From JAKASV01 sp964595035 (GTDB taxonomy: Bacteria; Babelota; Babeliae; Babelales; Vermiphilaceae): 17,730 bases of DNA. How positions within the stretch are numbered: position 1 is the stretch's first letter; the number at the start of each line of letters is the position of its first letter. Positions 7,810-15,367 of the stretch are shown in pieces. Where the stretch lies: contig CAZQNW010000017.1 in the NCBI GenBank assembly GCA_964595035.1, forward strand, positions 1 to 17,730, given 5' to 3'. A program made the translations under genes and the position numbers. Below the pieces are notes generated by a model that was not told the origin of the DNA, did not search any database, and was given only the letters and a program-made list of their open reading frames with translations.

Positions 7810-7838
7810 ATGTTAAAGAAAACTTGTTGTAATGTCAA
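7810..7838 (-). promoter_or_regulatory. Sigma70-type promoter for the gene at 6957-7748
   Basis: On the minus strand a perfect TTGACA -35 box (plus 7833-7838) lies 17 bases from TAACAT (plus 7810-7815; four of six consensus bases). The start point would be near 7803, leaving a leader of about 55 bases. It is the minus-strand half of the divergent region that also serves gyrA. Confidence 0.65.
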
Positions 7839-7953
7839 AATATAGCTTTATATTATTTTTTATTTTCACGATTGCGGTTTTTTGTGTTAATGTACAGAAG
7901 CAATACGCGTGTATGTATTTCGTGCTTTTGGAATGTTAATGAAGTTTATGAAA

Positions 7954-8010
7954 TTGCAATTTTTTTGTAATTACATATAATTATTGCAGATAATTGTTAT
8001 ATTCTATAAT
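7954..8010 (+). promoter_or_regulatory. Likely tandem promoters of gyrA
   Basis: TTGCAA (7954-7959) and a perfect TATAAT (7976-7981) are 16 bases apart, giving a start near 7988. A second perfect TATAAT at 8005-8010 has TTGCAG (7984-7989) upstream at a short 15-base spacing. Both lie inside the in-frame upstream extension of gyrA, which supports starting that gene at 8035. The remaining DNA between the two divergent promoters (about 7840-7950) is A/T-rich with nothing else I recognise. Confidence 0.6.
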
Positions 8011-8034
8011 CCTTTCAAAAAAGTGAATAGACAG

Positions 8035-10515
8035 ATGGAATCGAATGAGAATAGGCGAGAGCCGGGGGAAAAGCCAGCGGTACAGCCGGTGCTTATCGAA
8101 GAAGAGTTGAAGACGTCATTTCTTGATTATGCAATGTCGGTTGTCATCAGTCGCGCAATTCCTGATATTAGAGATGGATTGAAACCTGTGCACAGGCGTG
8201 TGTTGTACACAATGCATCAGTTAGGCTTTTTTTATAATAAACCCTATCATAAATCAGTTCGTGTAGTCGGTGAAGTATTAGGAAAGTACCATCCTCATGG
8301 TGATCAGGCTGTATATAATACCATGGTTGGGATGGTTCAAGATTTTTCAAAACGGTATCCTTTATTGGATGGACAGGGGAACTGGGGTTCTGTTGATGGT
8401 GATAGCGCTGCCGCAATGCGTTATACTGAAGTACGTATGGCTAAAATTGCAGGAGAAATTCTTGCTGATCTGGACAAGGAGACGGTTCCCTTTGTTCCTA
8501 ATTTTGATGATTCTACTGTCGAACCGCTAGTATTGCCTAGCCGTATACCAAATTTATTGGTTAATGGGACATCCGGTATTGCAGTGGGTATGGCAACATC
8601 TATTCCGCCACACAATTTATCAGAAGTAATTGATGCATGTTTAGCTATGTTGACTAAAGAGCATGTTTCTGATGAAGAATTATTTTCAATTATTCCTGCA
8701 CCTGACTTTCCTACTGGCGGTATTATCTGTGGACGTTCTGGAATTATTCAGGCGTACAAAACAGGTAGAGGAAACTTAGTATTACGCGGTGTCGTTGAAT
8801 TTGAAGAGACAAAAAAAGGAACTCAGCTTGTTGTTACTGAGTTGCCATACCAGGTTAATAAGGCTGAATTGGCAATTAAGATTGCTGAGCTTGTACGTAA
8901 TAAAATTATTGATGGTATTACAAATATTCGCGATGAATCAGACAAAAAAGGAATGCGTTTAGTTATTGAGTTGCGTCGTGGAGAAGTTCCTCAGGTCATT
9001 CTGAACCAGTTGTATAAGCATACTGCTTTGCAATCGTCAATTTCAATTTTGATGTTGGGCTTGCTTGATAATAGACCCTTGGTATTTAATTTGCGACAGT
9101 TGCTTGATCATTTTTTGACGCATCGCAGGGAGATTATTTATCATCGTACGCTCTTTGATCTCGGTAAAGCAGAAGCTCGTGAACATATATTGGCAGGTTT
9201 TATTATTGCGCTTGCAAATATCAATGAAGCAATTGCAATAATAAAACAGTCAAAAACGCCGGAAGAAGCTATAGCAAGTTTAAATAAACGATTCTTGTTG
9301 TCTGCCGAACAAGGTAAAGCCATATTAGAAATGCGTTTGCAACGTTTAACCGGTATGGAACAAGACAAAATTTACCAAGAAATGGAAGAGCTTAAAAAGG
9401 AGATAGCTCATCTTAAGTCGATACTTGAAGATGAAAATACGTTGAGAGCAGAAATAATTAAAGAATTGCAAGAAGTTAAAGAACAATACGGTGATAACCG
9501 TAAAACACGTGTTGAAGGTGCGATTGATATACTTACTGAGGCGGATTTAATTCCGGATGAAGATGTAGTTGTTACACTTACTATGCGTGGCTATGTAAAA
9601 CGTGTTCCTCTTGAAACCTATGATGTACAGCATCGTGGTGGCAAAGGCAAAATGGGTATGGCCGCTCTTGATGGAGTGGACGATGTTGTGCAAGATATTT
9701 TTGTTGCAAAAAACCACGATGATTTACTGTTCTTTACAAATTTAGGCCGTGTATACAGCCTTAACGTATTTGAGGTTCCTGAAGGTTCTCGTGTTGCAAA
9801 GGGACGTGCGGTTGTAAACTTATTGCCATTAGCTCCTGATGAGCGTGTTGTGAAATTGTTATGTACGCGTGGTATGGAAGGCAAATTCTTGGTAATGCTG
9901 ACAAAAGAAGGGATCATCAAGCGAACTGACGCAATGGAATTTGCTAAAATACGTTCAACGGGTATTCGTGCGATTACACTTAATGAAGGGGATGAACTTG
10001 TGTATTGCGCGTTAAGTTCCGGCAATAGTGATATTGTTATTGCAACTGCTCACGGTCAGGGAATTCATTTCAATGAAAAAGAAGTGCGTGCTATGGGACG
10101 CCAGGCAGCAGGTGTTATAGGTATTCGTGTCAAAGATAAGGATTTTGTTGTTGGCATGGAAGTATTTGACGGCACTCAGGGAGATATACTCTTTGTGACA
10201 TCGAATGGCTACGGCAAAAAAGTAAATATAACGGATTTCAGACTTGCTCACCGCGGTGGCGTTGGTGTGCGTACTATCCCAACGGACAAGCGAAATGGCG
10301 ATGTTGTCGGACTTGCGATTATTCATGACGAGTCACATATCTTGTTGATAGATCAGGCAGGTAAAATTATTCGTCTTTCCCCAAAAGAAATTCGTACCAT
10401 GGGACGTCAGGCAAAGGGTGTTCGCCTTGTACGACTTGATGAAGGGCAGCATGTATCTGCAGTAGTTGCGTTTGAAGGTCAGGAACAGGAACAATCTGAA
10501 GATGAAGTACAGTAA
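8035..10515 (+). CDS. gyrA: DNA gyrase subunit A
   Basis: GyrA is the DNA-cutting and wrapping subunit of gyrase, which with GyrB introduces negative supercoils. From the ATG at 8035 the protein has 826 residues. An in-frame TTG at 7984 would add 17, but predicted promoters overlap that stretch. The winged-helix domain carries the catalytic Arg129-Tyr130 (AAAMRYTE). The tower and coiled coil follow, with a leucine-rich acidic/basic stretch (RLTGMEQDKIYQEMEELKKE). The C-terminal pinwheel starts with the GyrA box QHRGGKG at 532-538 (consensus QRRGGKG), which separates gyrase from ParC, and continues with about six blade repeats (MGRQAAG, AHRGGVG, MGRQAKG). The tail is acidic (QEQEQSEDEVQ). In the quinolone pocket HPHGDQAVYNT, Gln91 and Asn95 replace the usual Ser83 and Asp87 of E. 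coli. gyrB is not in the window. Confidence 0.97.
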   Translation: MESNENRREPGEKPAVQPVLIEEELKTSFLDYAMSVVISRAIPDIRDGLKPVHRRVLYTMHQLGFFYNKPYHKSVRVVGEVLGKYHPHGDQAVYNTMVGMVQDFSKRYPLLDGQGNWGSVDGDSAAAMRYTEVRMAKIAGEILADLDKETVPFVPNFDDSTVEPLVLPSRIPNLLVNGTSGIAVGMATSIPPHNLSEVIDACLAMLTKEHVSDEELFSIIPAPDFPTGGIICGRSGIIQAYKTGRGNLVLRGVVEFEETKKGTQLVVTELPYQVNKAELAIKIAELVRNKIIDGITNIRDESDKKGMRLVIELRRGEVPQVILNQLYKHTALQSSISILMLGLLDNRPLVFNLRQLLDHFLTHRREIIYHRTLFDLGKAEAREHILAGFIIALANINEAIAIIKQSKTPEEAIASLNKRFLLSAEQGKAILEMRLQRLTGMEQDKIYQEMEELKKEIAHLKSILEDENTLRAEIIKELQEVKEQYGDNRKTRVEGAIDILTEADLIPDEDVVVTLTMRGYVKRVPLETYDVQHRGGKGKMGMAALDGVDDVVQDIFVAKNHDDLLFFTNLGRVYSLNVFEVPEGSRVAKGRAVVNLLPLAPDERVVKLLCTRGMEGKFLVMLTKEGIIKRTDAMEFAKIRSTGIRAITLNEGDELVYCALSSGNSDIVIATAHGQGIHFNEKEVRAMGRQAAGVIGIRVKDKDFVVGMEVFDGTQGDILFVTSNGYGKKVNITDFRLAHRGGVGVRTIPTDKRNGDVVGLAIIHDESHILLIDQAGKIIRLSPKEIRTMGRQAKGVRLVRLDEGQHVSAVVAFEGQEQEQSEDEVQ

Positions 10516-10540
10516 TAACCGGCATAGATAATAAATACAT

Positions 10541-10573
10541 AAAAAAGGGGCCTGTTGTAAAGGCTCCTTTTTT
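10541..10573 (+). terminator. Strong intrinsic terminator after gyrA, abutting dprA
   Basis: AAAAAAGGGGCCT (10541-10553) pairs with AGGCTCCTTTTTT (10561-10573) over 13 bp with a single G-U pair and a 7-base loop. The arm itself ends in six T residues, so it is a textbook intrinsic terminator 26 bases after the gyrA stop. It ends only 13 bases before the dprA ATG, leaving no room for a separate dprA promoter downstream of it. Confidence 0.88.
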
Positions 10574-10586
10574 ATTGGGTATAAGC

Positions 10587-11714
10587 ATGAATAATGACGA
10601 AATCATTTTGCATCTTTCTCTTATTGATGGTGTTGGACCAAGTACGGTTTTGCAGCTTGTTAAAAGTAAGCCTTGGGATATGGACCTGACAGATATTTAT
10701 GATATGAATCAAGTAGAAATGATGAAAATTTTTCAGCTTTCATCCAACAAAGCGCAAGCGATTGTTTCAGGCCTTTCGGATAGATCGCGAATTGACCGTG
10801 AACTTGAATTGATTGAGCAATGCCGGGTGCAATGGACTACCATGTTTAATGATCAGTACCCGGAGATGCTCAAACATGTTCACCTTCCTCCCCCGATACT
10901 TTATTGGCGTGGAATGTTGCGTACTGATTGTACGCAGAATGTAGCGGTCGTAGGCTCGCGTAATGTGAATTATTACGGAGTTTCTGTAATAGAGTCTATT
11001 GTTCCTGGTTTAGTTGGTGCAGGCTGGTCGGTCGTGAGTGGTGGAGCTATAGGTGCAGATACTGTCGCGCATAAGGTTGCCATTAATTCCGGAGGCTATA
11101 CGATAGCGGTGCTTGGTTCCGGTCTTTTAAATCCTTATCCTGCAACTAACAAACGCCTTTTTTCTGATGTGTTAGACAAACGAGGTGCGTTGCTGAGTAT
11201 TTTCCCTATGGCAACGGCTGCTGCAGCAGGGAACTTTCCTGTACGGAATCGCATTATAGCAGGCTTAAGCGTAGGATGTTTGGTTGTCCAGGCTGCCCAA
11301 AAAAGTGGAGCGCTCATTACCGCGCGCTATGCATTGGATTCAGGGCGAGAAGTATTTGCTGTTCCCGGAGCTATTGATGATGCCTTATCGGCAGGGTGCC
11401 ATGACTTAATTAGGCAAGGAGCTAAATTAGTAAGTTCGGTTGGAGATATTCTTGAAGAATTTGGACCAACTGCTCATTCTATTGAACGAGAAAAGCAACT
11501 TTCTTTAGGTGATGTGGCTAAAAATCAAGAAAGTAGCTTTAAGGCAGAAGGTCCTCAAGCGATCGTTATGCGTTGTTGTTCAAAGCCATGTTGTGTTGAC
11601 GAACTGGCCGAGCAGACAGGTATGGCGATGCATGAATTGTACGCTCTGCTCTTTGAATTAGAACTTTCCGGTTCTATACATCAGCAGGCAAATGGTATGT
11701 GGTGTCGCAGATAA
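10587..11714 (+). CDS. dprA: DNA processing protein DprA (Smf)
   Basis: DprA protects incoming single-stranded DNA and loads RecA on it during natural transformation. With the ATG at 10587 the protein has 375 residues. A TTG at 10575 in the same frame would add four. There is no good Shine-Dalgarno sequence for either, so the start is uncertain. Layout: N-terminal helix-hairpin-helix-like part (LIDGVGPSTVLQLV, about 12-26), then the Rossmann fold with VAVVGSR (119-125), SGGAIGAD (151-158; the family often has SGLARGID), FPVRNRIIAGLS (217-228) and KSGALITARYALDSGREVFA with VPG following (239-261). A C-terminal winged-helix DML1-like domain follows (about 310-370). Length and domains are complete, suggesting function. 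The gyrA terminator directly upstream makes its expression unusual. It implies capacity for DNA uptake, but no other com gene is in view. Confidence 0.95.
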   Translation: MNNDEIILHLSLIDGVGPSTVLQLVKSKPWDMDLTDIYDMNQVEMMKIFQLSSNKAQAIVSGLSDRSRIDRELELIEQCRVQWTTMFNDQYPEMLKHVHLPPPILYWRGMLRTDCTQNVAVVGSRNVNYYGVSVIESIVPGLVGAGWSVVSGGAIGADTVAHKVAINSGGYTIAVLGSGLLNPYPATNKRLFSDVLDKRGALLSIFPMATAAAAGNFPVRNRIIAGLSVGCLVVQAAQKSGALITARYALDSGREVFAVPGAIDDALSAGCHDLIRQGAKLVSSVGDILEEFGPTAHSIEREKQLSLGDVAKNQESSFKAEGPQAIVMRCCSKPCCVDELAEQTGMAMHELYALLFELELSGSIHQQANGMWCRR

Positions 11715-11726
11715 ATAATATTAATT

Positions 11727-11755
11727 TTGATTTTACTTCGTTTTTGGGGTATATT
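11727..11755 (+). promoter_or_regulatory. Putative sigma70-type promoter for the rpmF operon
   Basis: TTGATT (11727-11732) and TATATT (11750-11755; five of six consensus bases) are spaced by 17 bases. The start would be near 11762, giving a leader of about 94 bases. In that leader ATAGGT (11786-11791) can pair with ACCTAT (11801-11806), a small hairpin followed by a few T residues. Whether it regulates rpmF cannot be told. Confidence 0.5.
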
Positions 11756-11855
11756 TTATATACGTAATTTAATGGTAAAAAGAATATAGGTAATAAATAA
11801 ACCTATTTTCAGTTAGTCAATCATATAAAAGTTTAAGGCTGTTTAAGGATTACGT

Positions 11856-12125
11856 ATGCCAGTACCAAAAAGAAAACGCTCTCATTCGCGTATTGCTAAG
11901 GCCCATGCTAATAAACGTTATAAGGTAAAGTCTTTTACAGAATGCAAGAATTGTAAGGCAGTCATTTGCCCTCACCAAGTGTGCTCGGAATGTGGCCACT
12001 ACAAAGGAATAAAAGTTTTAAAGACTAAGATGGAACGAGCTCTGGCTCGAGGTGAAGCTCGTAAAGCAAAAGAAGCTCGTAAAAAAGAAGCTCAAGGATC
12101 AACGGTTGCACCTGAGCAAGAATAA
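11856..12125 (+). CDS. rpmF: 50S ribosomal protein L32, zinc-binding form with long tail
   Basis: L32 is a small protein of the large ribosomal subunit. The N-terminus MPVPKRKRSHSRIAKAHANK is characteristic. Four cysteines, Cys30, Cys33, Cys43 and Cys46, form the CxxC...CxxC zinc ribbon (Cys37 is extra), so this is the zinc-requiring C+ form. The protein has 89 residues against the usual 55-60: after the ribbon it continues with a charged helix (about 57-78, many Ala, Arg, Lys, Glu) and an acidic end. AAGGA just upstream of the ATG is a good ribosome binding site. rpmF commonly heads the plsX-fabH-fabD-acpP operon; here a TPR membrane protein comes next and fabD follows the assembly gap, so a modified version of that operon is visible. 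Confidence 0.96.
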   Translation: MPVPKRKRSHSRIAKAHANKRYKVKSFTECKNCKAVICPHQVCSECGHYKGIKVLKTKMERALARGEARKAKEARKKEAQGSTVAPEQE

Positions 12126-12189
12126 TGGTGTATCCATGCATAGAGAGTAAGGTGCGTAAAAAAGGTTTTAGTTTTGAATAAGGACAGTC

Positions 12190-12826
12190 ATGGCATTTAA
12201 AGATATTCAACGTATCGTACATGGATGGTATCAAATTGGTGTAAAGCCTCAGATAGATTCGATGCGCGACTATAGTTATGCTAAAGAAATTGCACTGGGT
12301 ATTGCGGGAGCATTAGTGCTTGTTGCCGGTGTTTGGGGATACCGTTCATATATTCATAGAAAAGAATCTGCCGCTCAGGTTGCTTTTGCTGAGAATATGA
12401 CGTTGTATCGTGAAGCTATGCAGGGTAAGGCTGATATTTGGCCTCAGGTTGAACAAAAAAGTTCGACTGACTACGAACATTATAAGCATTCTTCAATGGC
12501 GCCTTATCTCCTTATGATTAAAGCAGATTCATTGGCTAAGCAGGCTAAGGGTGCTCAGGCTATTGAGGCTATCGGTACGGTTGTTGCGTCTTTGCCAAAG
12601 GAATCTCCTGTTATGCCTTTATATAAGACAAAACTAGCTTTAATGAAAATTGATATGCAAGATGATGCCTTGCGGGCTCAAGGAGTTGATGAGTTGCGTA
12701 AGCTCGCCCTTGACAAGGATAACAAAAATAATGATGTTGCTCAGTATTATTTAGGTCTATACCATTGGACCCGTAATGAATTGACTGAGGCTTTAGATAT
12801 TTGGAAAAACCTTGTTGCAAGTCAAG
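12190..12826 (+). CDS. YfgM-like membrane-anchored TPR protein, truncated by gap
   Basis: The 212 readable residues start with a cytoplasmic segment, a single membrane helix (about 32-50, EIALGIAGALVLVAGVWGYR) and an extracytoplasmic helical domain with TPR-like repeats (about 97-212: MAPYLLMIKADSLAKQAKGA, then LYKTKLALMKIDMQ, then AQYYLGLYHWTRNELTEALD). This is the layout of the YfgM/TPR_21 family, which in E. coli works with the SecYEG translocon and periplasmic chaperones; a similar role here is inference. AAGGA lies 6 bases before the ATG. The reading frame runs into the N gap, so the C-terminus is missing. In the sequence after the gap, one frame reads VLYESQN then TGA (12948-12950), which could be the true end of this gene, but gap length and frame are unknown. 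Confidence 0.7.
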
Positions 12827-12926
12827 NNNNNNNNNNNNNNNNNNNNNNNNNNNNNNNNNNNNNNNNNNNNNNNNNNNNNNNNNNNNNNNNNNNNNNNNNN
12901 NNNNNNNNNNNNNNNNNNNNNNNNNN
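12827..12926. other. Assembly gap of 100 Ns
   Basis: Exactly 100 undetermined bases, the usual placeholder for a scaffold gap of unknown length. The protein upstream is cut and fabD begins 41 bases after it, so any gene between the two (plsX or fabH would be expected from the usual operon) could be hidden here. Reading through the gap has no meaning. Confidence 0.95.
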
Positions 12927-12967
12927 GTGTTGTATGAAAGCCAAAATTGAGGTTATTCGAGGTGGAG

Positions 12968-13927
12968 ATGAAAGTAGGGATGATTTTCCCGGGATACGGG
13001 AGTCAGTATGTTGGTATGTGCAAAGAATTATATGATTCTTCGCGCTTAGTCCAAGAATATTTCGAAGAAGCAGCTAACTGTTTAGATAGCAATCTTGTTA
13101 AATTATGTTTTGCATCATCCGATGCGGAATTATCAAAAATGCACAATGCCTATCCGGCTATATTTTTAGTAGGTGCGTCTATAACAGCGCTATTAAAACA
13201 AGAGGGCATAGAGCCTCATGTTGTTGCCGGTTATAATACAGGTGAATATTCAGCTTTGTTTGCGGCAGGAGGAATAAGCTTTCCTGACGGGCTATATATT
13301 TTAAGTAAATATGCAGGTTTATACCAAGAATTGCTTGATGAACTAAAAGAAGCTTCTGTAGTGCGTGTTACAGGCATAGAATCTGCAGAACTTGAAGTTA
13401 TATGTAATAATATTCGTGCTGATGGTTCCGCAATACATATAGCATTGTATAGTGATCATAGTGAATGCTTGGTGTCAGGATTGGTTCCGGCTATTGAGCG
13501 TTTGCGTGAAGCATTAAAAGCATTATCCGGAGTCAAAGTTAAAGATATGTGTGGTGAAGTTGGGTTACACTCTCTTTTGATGGATCCGGTTGTAGGTCGG
13601 TTGAATATGTATTTAGAAAAGGTTGATTTTAACGCTCTATCAATACCACTTATTTCAGGATCTACGGCAGAACTTATAACGGCTCAAGAGGCTATTAGAC
13701 CGAATGTGATAGCTCATATTAATAATCCGGTAAGATGGACTGATGTTATTAAACGGCTTGAATCCTGTGATATCATTATTGAGGTAGGGCCGGGCAACTC
13801 GTTGCAACAACCAATACAAGCATGGTATCCTCATAAGCAGGTGGTAACAGTTAACAAGCCTGAAGATATTGAAAAAGTAAAATCGTTAGTATGCATTAAA
13901 CAAGACAATTCAGTGGAGCCCCGTTGA
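12968..13927 (+). CDS. fabD: FabD-like acyltransferase fold lacking catalytic residues
   Basis: The 319-residue protein aligns over its full length with malonyl-CoA:ACP transacylase FabD, which loads malonate onto ACP. FPGYGSQ (7-13) matches FPGQGSQ, GYNTGEYSAL (88-97) matches GHSLGEYSAL, LHSLLM (200-205) matches the region of the catalytic His, NNPVRW (252-257) matches NPVQW, and IEVGPGNSLQ (271-280) matches the GPG loop. Key residues are changed: the nucleophile Ser is Asn90, the malonate-binding Arg is Tyr115, and the Gln of FPGQGSQ is Tyr10. The active-site His (His201) is kept. Transacylation by the normal mechanism should be impossible. The frame is intact, so this looks like a retained pseudoenzyme. 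The ATG at 12968 is chosen for its GAGG site and match to the FabD start; a TTG at 12947 is possible. Its stop overlaps the acpP start. The fold is secure, the function unknown. Confidence 0.85.
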   Translation: MKVGMIFPGYGSQYVGMCKELYDSSRLVQEYFEEAANCLDSNLVKLCFASSDAELSKMHNAYPAIFLVGASITALLKQEGIEPHVVAGYNTGEYSALFAAGGISFPDGLYILSKYAGLYQELLDELKEASVVRVTGIESAELEVICNNIRADGSAIHIALYSDHSECLVSGLVPAIERLREALKALSGVKVKDMCGEVGLHSLLMDPVVGRLNMYLEKVDFNALSIPLISGSTAELITAQEAIRPNVIAHINNPVRWTDVIKRLESCDIIIEVGPGNSLQQPIQAWYPHKQVVTVNKPEDIEKVKSLVCIKQDNSVEPR

Positions 13928-14178
13928 TGAGCACATTTGATAAACAAGATACATTTACAAAAATTGTTGATATAGTTGCAAGCAAACTTGATATTGATAA
14001 GAATATCATTACGAATGAGTCTACATTTCAAGACTTAGGTGCCGATTCGCTGGATTTACTTGAAATCATTATGCGTCTTGAAGAGCAATTTGGCATCGAA
14101 GTTAACGATGAAGATGCAGAAAAAATGCATACTATGCATGATGTTGTTTCCTATATACACGAACGGAGAACTAAATAA
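13927..14178 (+). CDS. acpP: Acyl carrier protein
   Basis: ACP carries acyl chains on a phosphopantetheine arm. The 83-residue protein is acidic and helical with the attachment site GADSLDLLE (Ser41), the recognition helix II (LEIIMRLEEQFGIEV) and helix III (EDAEKMHTMHDVVSYIHER). The length is normal and all key residues are present, so it should be modifiable by a 4'-phosphopantetheinyl transferase. The ATG shares one base with the TGA of the fabD-like gene (TGATG), and GGAG lies 8 bases upstream within that gene, so translation is coupled. A TTG at 13924 is a less likely start. Being intact next to a dead FabD suggests it takes acyl groups from another source or serves a different pathway. 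Confidence 0.95.
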   Translation: MSTFDKQDTFTKIVDIVASKLDIDKNIITNESTFQDLGADSLDLLEIIMRLEEQFGIEVNDEDAEKMHTMHDVVSYIHERRTK

Positions 14179-14240
14179 TATTTATTGTTTTGTAAAGCAA
14201 TTTCCAAATTCATAGTGTACCGTATAATGGAGACGTTGCT

Positions 14241-15320
14241 ATGGCATGGTTATTAAAGTTTATACAGGGTATAAGTTTGGTGAGTGCGGCTATGATGTTT
14301 ACGCATACTGTGTGTCAGAGTTATTCTGATTGGGTGCATCCGTCTGATCGTGCTGTACAAACTGTTTATTATCAGGGAATTAATGCATGCCAGACGCAGG
14401 TTGCTAAATACTGTGGCAAGCGGGGTTTTATTGCGACGACCGGCGAACATGTTGTTTGCAAACGTGCTTTTGATGTCATTGAATGTCCATTTATCGGTAA
14501 AGAATTGGATGAAGTTTCATTAAAGCGTGTATTAAAAAGCAAGAAGGCTAGGTTAAAAAGATTCTTTAAGCACCCTATTAGTGTATTGCAGCAAAGTATT
14601 AATGACCTATGCGAAAATAAGCTTTATGATATCAGTGTTATAGCGGCTCCGCAGCACCATCATATAACGGTACAGGGGCATTGTATATCGCCGTATGCCA
14701 TGTCATTAGCGCAGGAACATGATATTCTTGAGCATAAAAAACGGTATGATTTATGCGTTGCTCAGCATCCGAATGATGATATTATACTTTATGGTGTGTC
14801 GCGAGGTGCTGCGACAACCTTTAATGCGTGTGCTTGTAATGGATATGATTTTAATCGTGTCAGACTTGTTATTTTGGAAGGATGTTTTGATTCAATAGAT
14901 GGATTGATGCATGAATATCCTTTTCTTAATAGATCGGACAAATTACAGTTGTTGGCAAAAAAGGCATTAATGAAATGGACGCAGTTTGAAGATCAAGGGC
15001 TTGCGCCGATTAATCTTATCGATGTATTTCCGGAAGAGGTTCCTGTTATCTTTATTACGTCTGAACAAGATCGCATTGTTCCAAAGGCGTGTGTGCAACG
15101 TCTTGTTACCTGTTTAAAAGAACGGAGAAAAAATCCTGTTTATATGCTTGTTCTTAAGCATTCCTCTCATCCTCGTTATATGATGGATAACAAAGAAGAT
15201 ACTGAAAATTATCGGGATTGTATGCATGCTCTTTATAAAATGCTTGCTCTTCCTTATATTCCCAAATATGCCGCTTCAGGAGAGTCTAAGAAGATTCTTG
15301 ATATCTGTAGGGTCTTATAA
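14241..15320 (+). CDS. Secreted alpha/beta hydrolase of unknown substrate
   Basis: A 359-residue protein with a hydrophobic N-terminal signal or anchor (about 3-25, LLKFIQGISLVSAAMMFTHT). The nucleophile elbow GVSRG (185-189, Ser187) follows strand DDIILY, VPVIFITSEQDRIVP carries the likely acid Asp277, and LKHSSHPRYM carries the base His307 or His310. This order and spacing fit an alpha/beta-hydrolase. The family includes esterases, lipases and peptidases, and the substrate cannot be read from the sequence. About ten cysteines are spread through the body, which would allow disulfides if exported. GGAG lies 8 bases before the ATG. It follows acpP by 62 bases on the same strand, so it may share that transcript; a TATAAT at 14223 is too close to the start to be its promoter. 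Confidence 0.8.
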   Translation: MAWLLKFIQGISLVSAAMMFTHTVCQSYSDWVHPSDRAVQTVYYQGINACQTQVAKYCGKRGFIATTGEHVVCKRAFDVIECPFIGKELDEVSLKRVLKSKKARLKRFFKHPISVLQQSINDLCENKLYDISVIAAPQHHHITVQGHCISPYAMSLAQEHDILEHKKRYDLCVAQHPNDDIILYGVSRGAATTFNACACNGYDFNRVRLVILEGCFDSIDGLMHEYPFLNRSDKLQLLAKKALMKWTQFEDQGLAPINLIDVFPEEVPVIFITSEQDRIVPKACVQRLVTCLKERRKNPVYMLVLKHSSHPRYMMDNKEDTENYRDCMHALYKMLALPYIPKYAASGESKKILDICRVL

Positions 15321-15367
15321 TTCTTGTTTATTACCAATCTGCTGAACTATAATCAAACACAATATTA

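Noticed and set aside
7933..7980. A 15-codon reading frame (MLMKFMKLQFFCNYI) upstream of gyrA
   Set aside because: It overlaps the best gyrA promoter, has no ribosome binding site and is too short to separate from chance in A/T-rich DNA.
7984..8034. In-frame upstream extension of gyrA from TTG
   Set aside because: Two TATAAT boxes lie in or just before it and the added residues match nothing in the GyrA family; the ATG at 8035 is preferred.
12927..13035. Apparent continuation of the YfgM-like frame through the gap to 13035
   Set aside because: The frame through 100 placeholder Ns is arbitrary, and the stretch overlaps the start of the FabD-like gene in another frame.
14223..14228. TATAAT just before the alpha/beta hydrolase
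   Set aside because: The start point would fall only a few bases from the ATG, after the ribosome binding site, and no matching -35 box is present.
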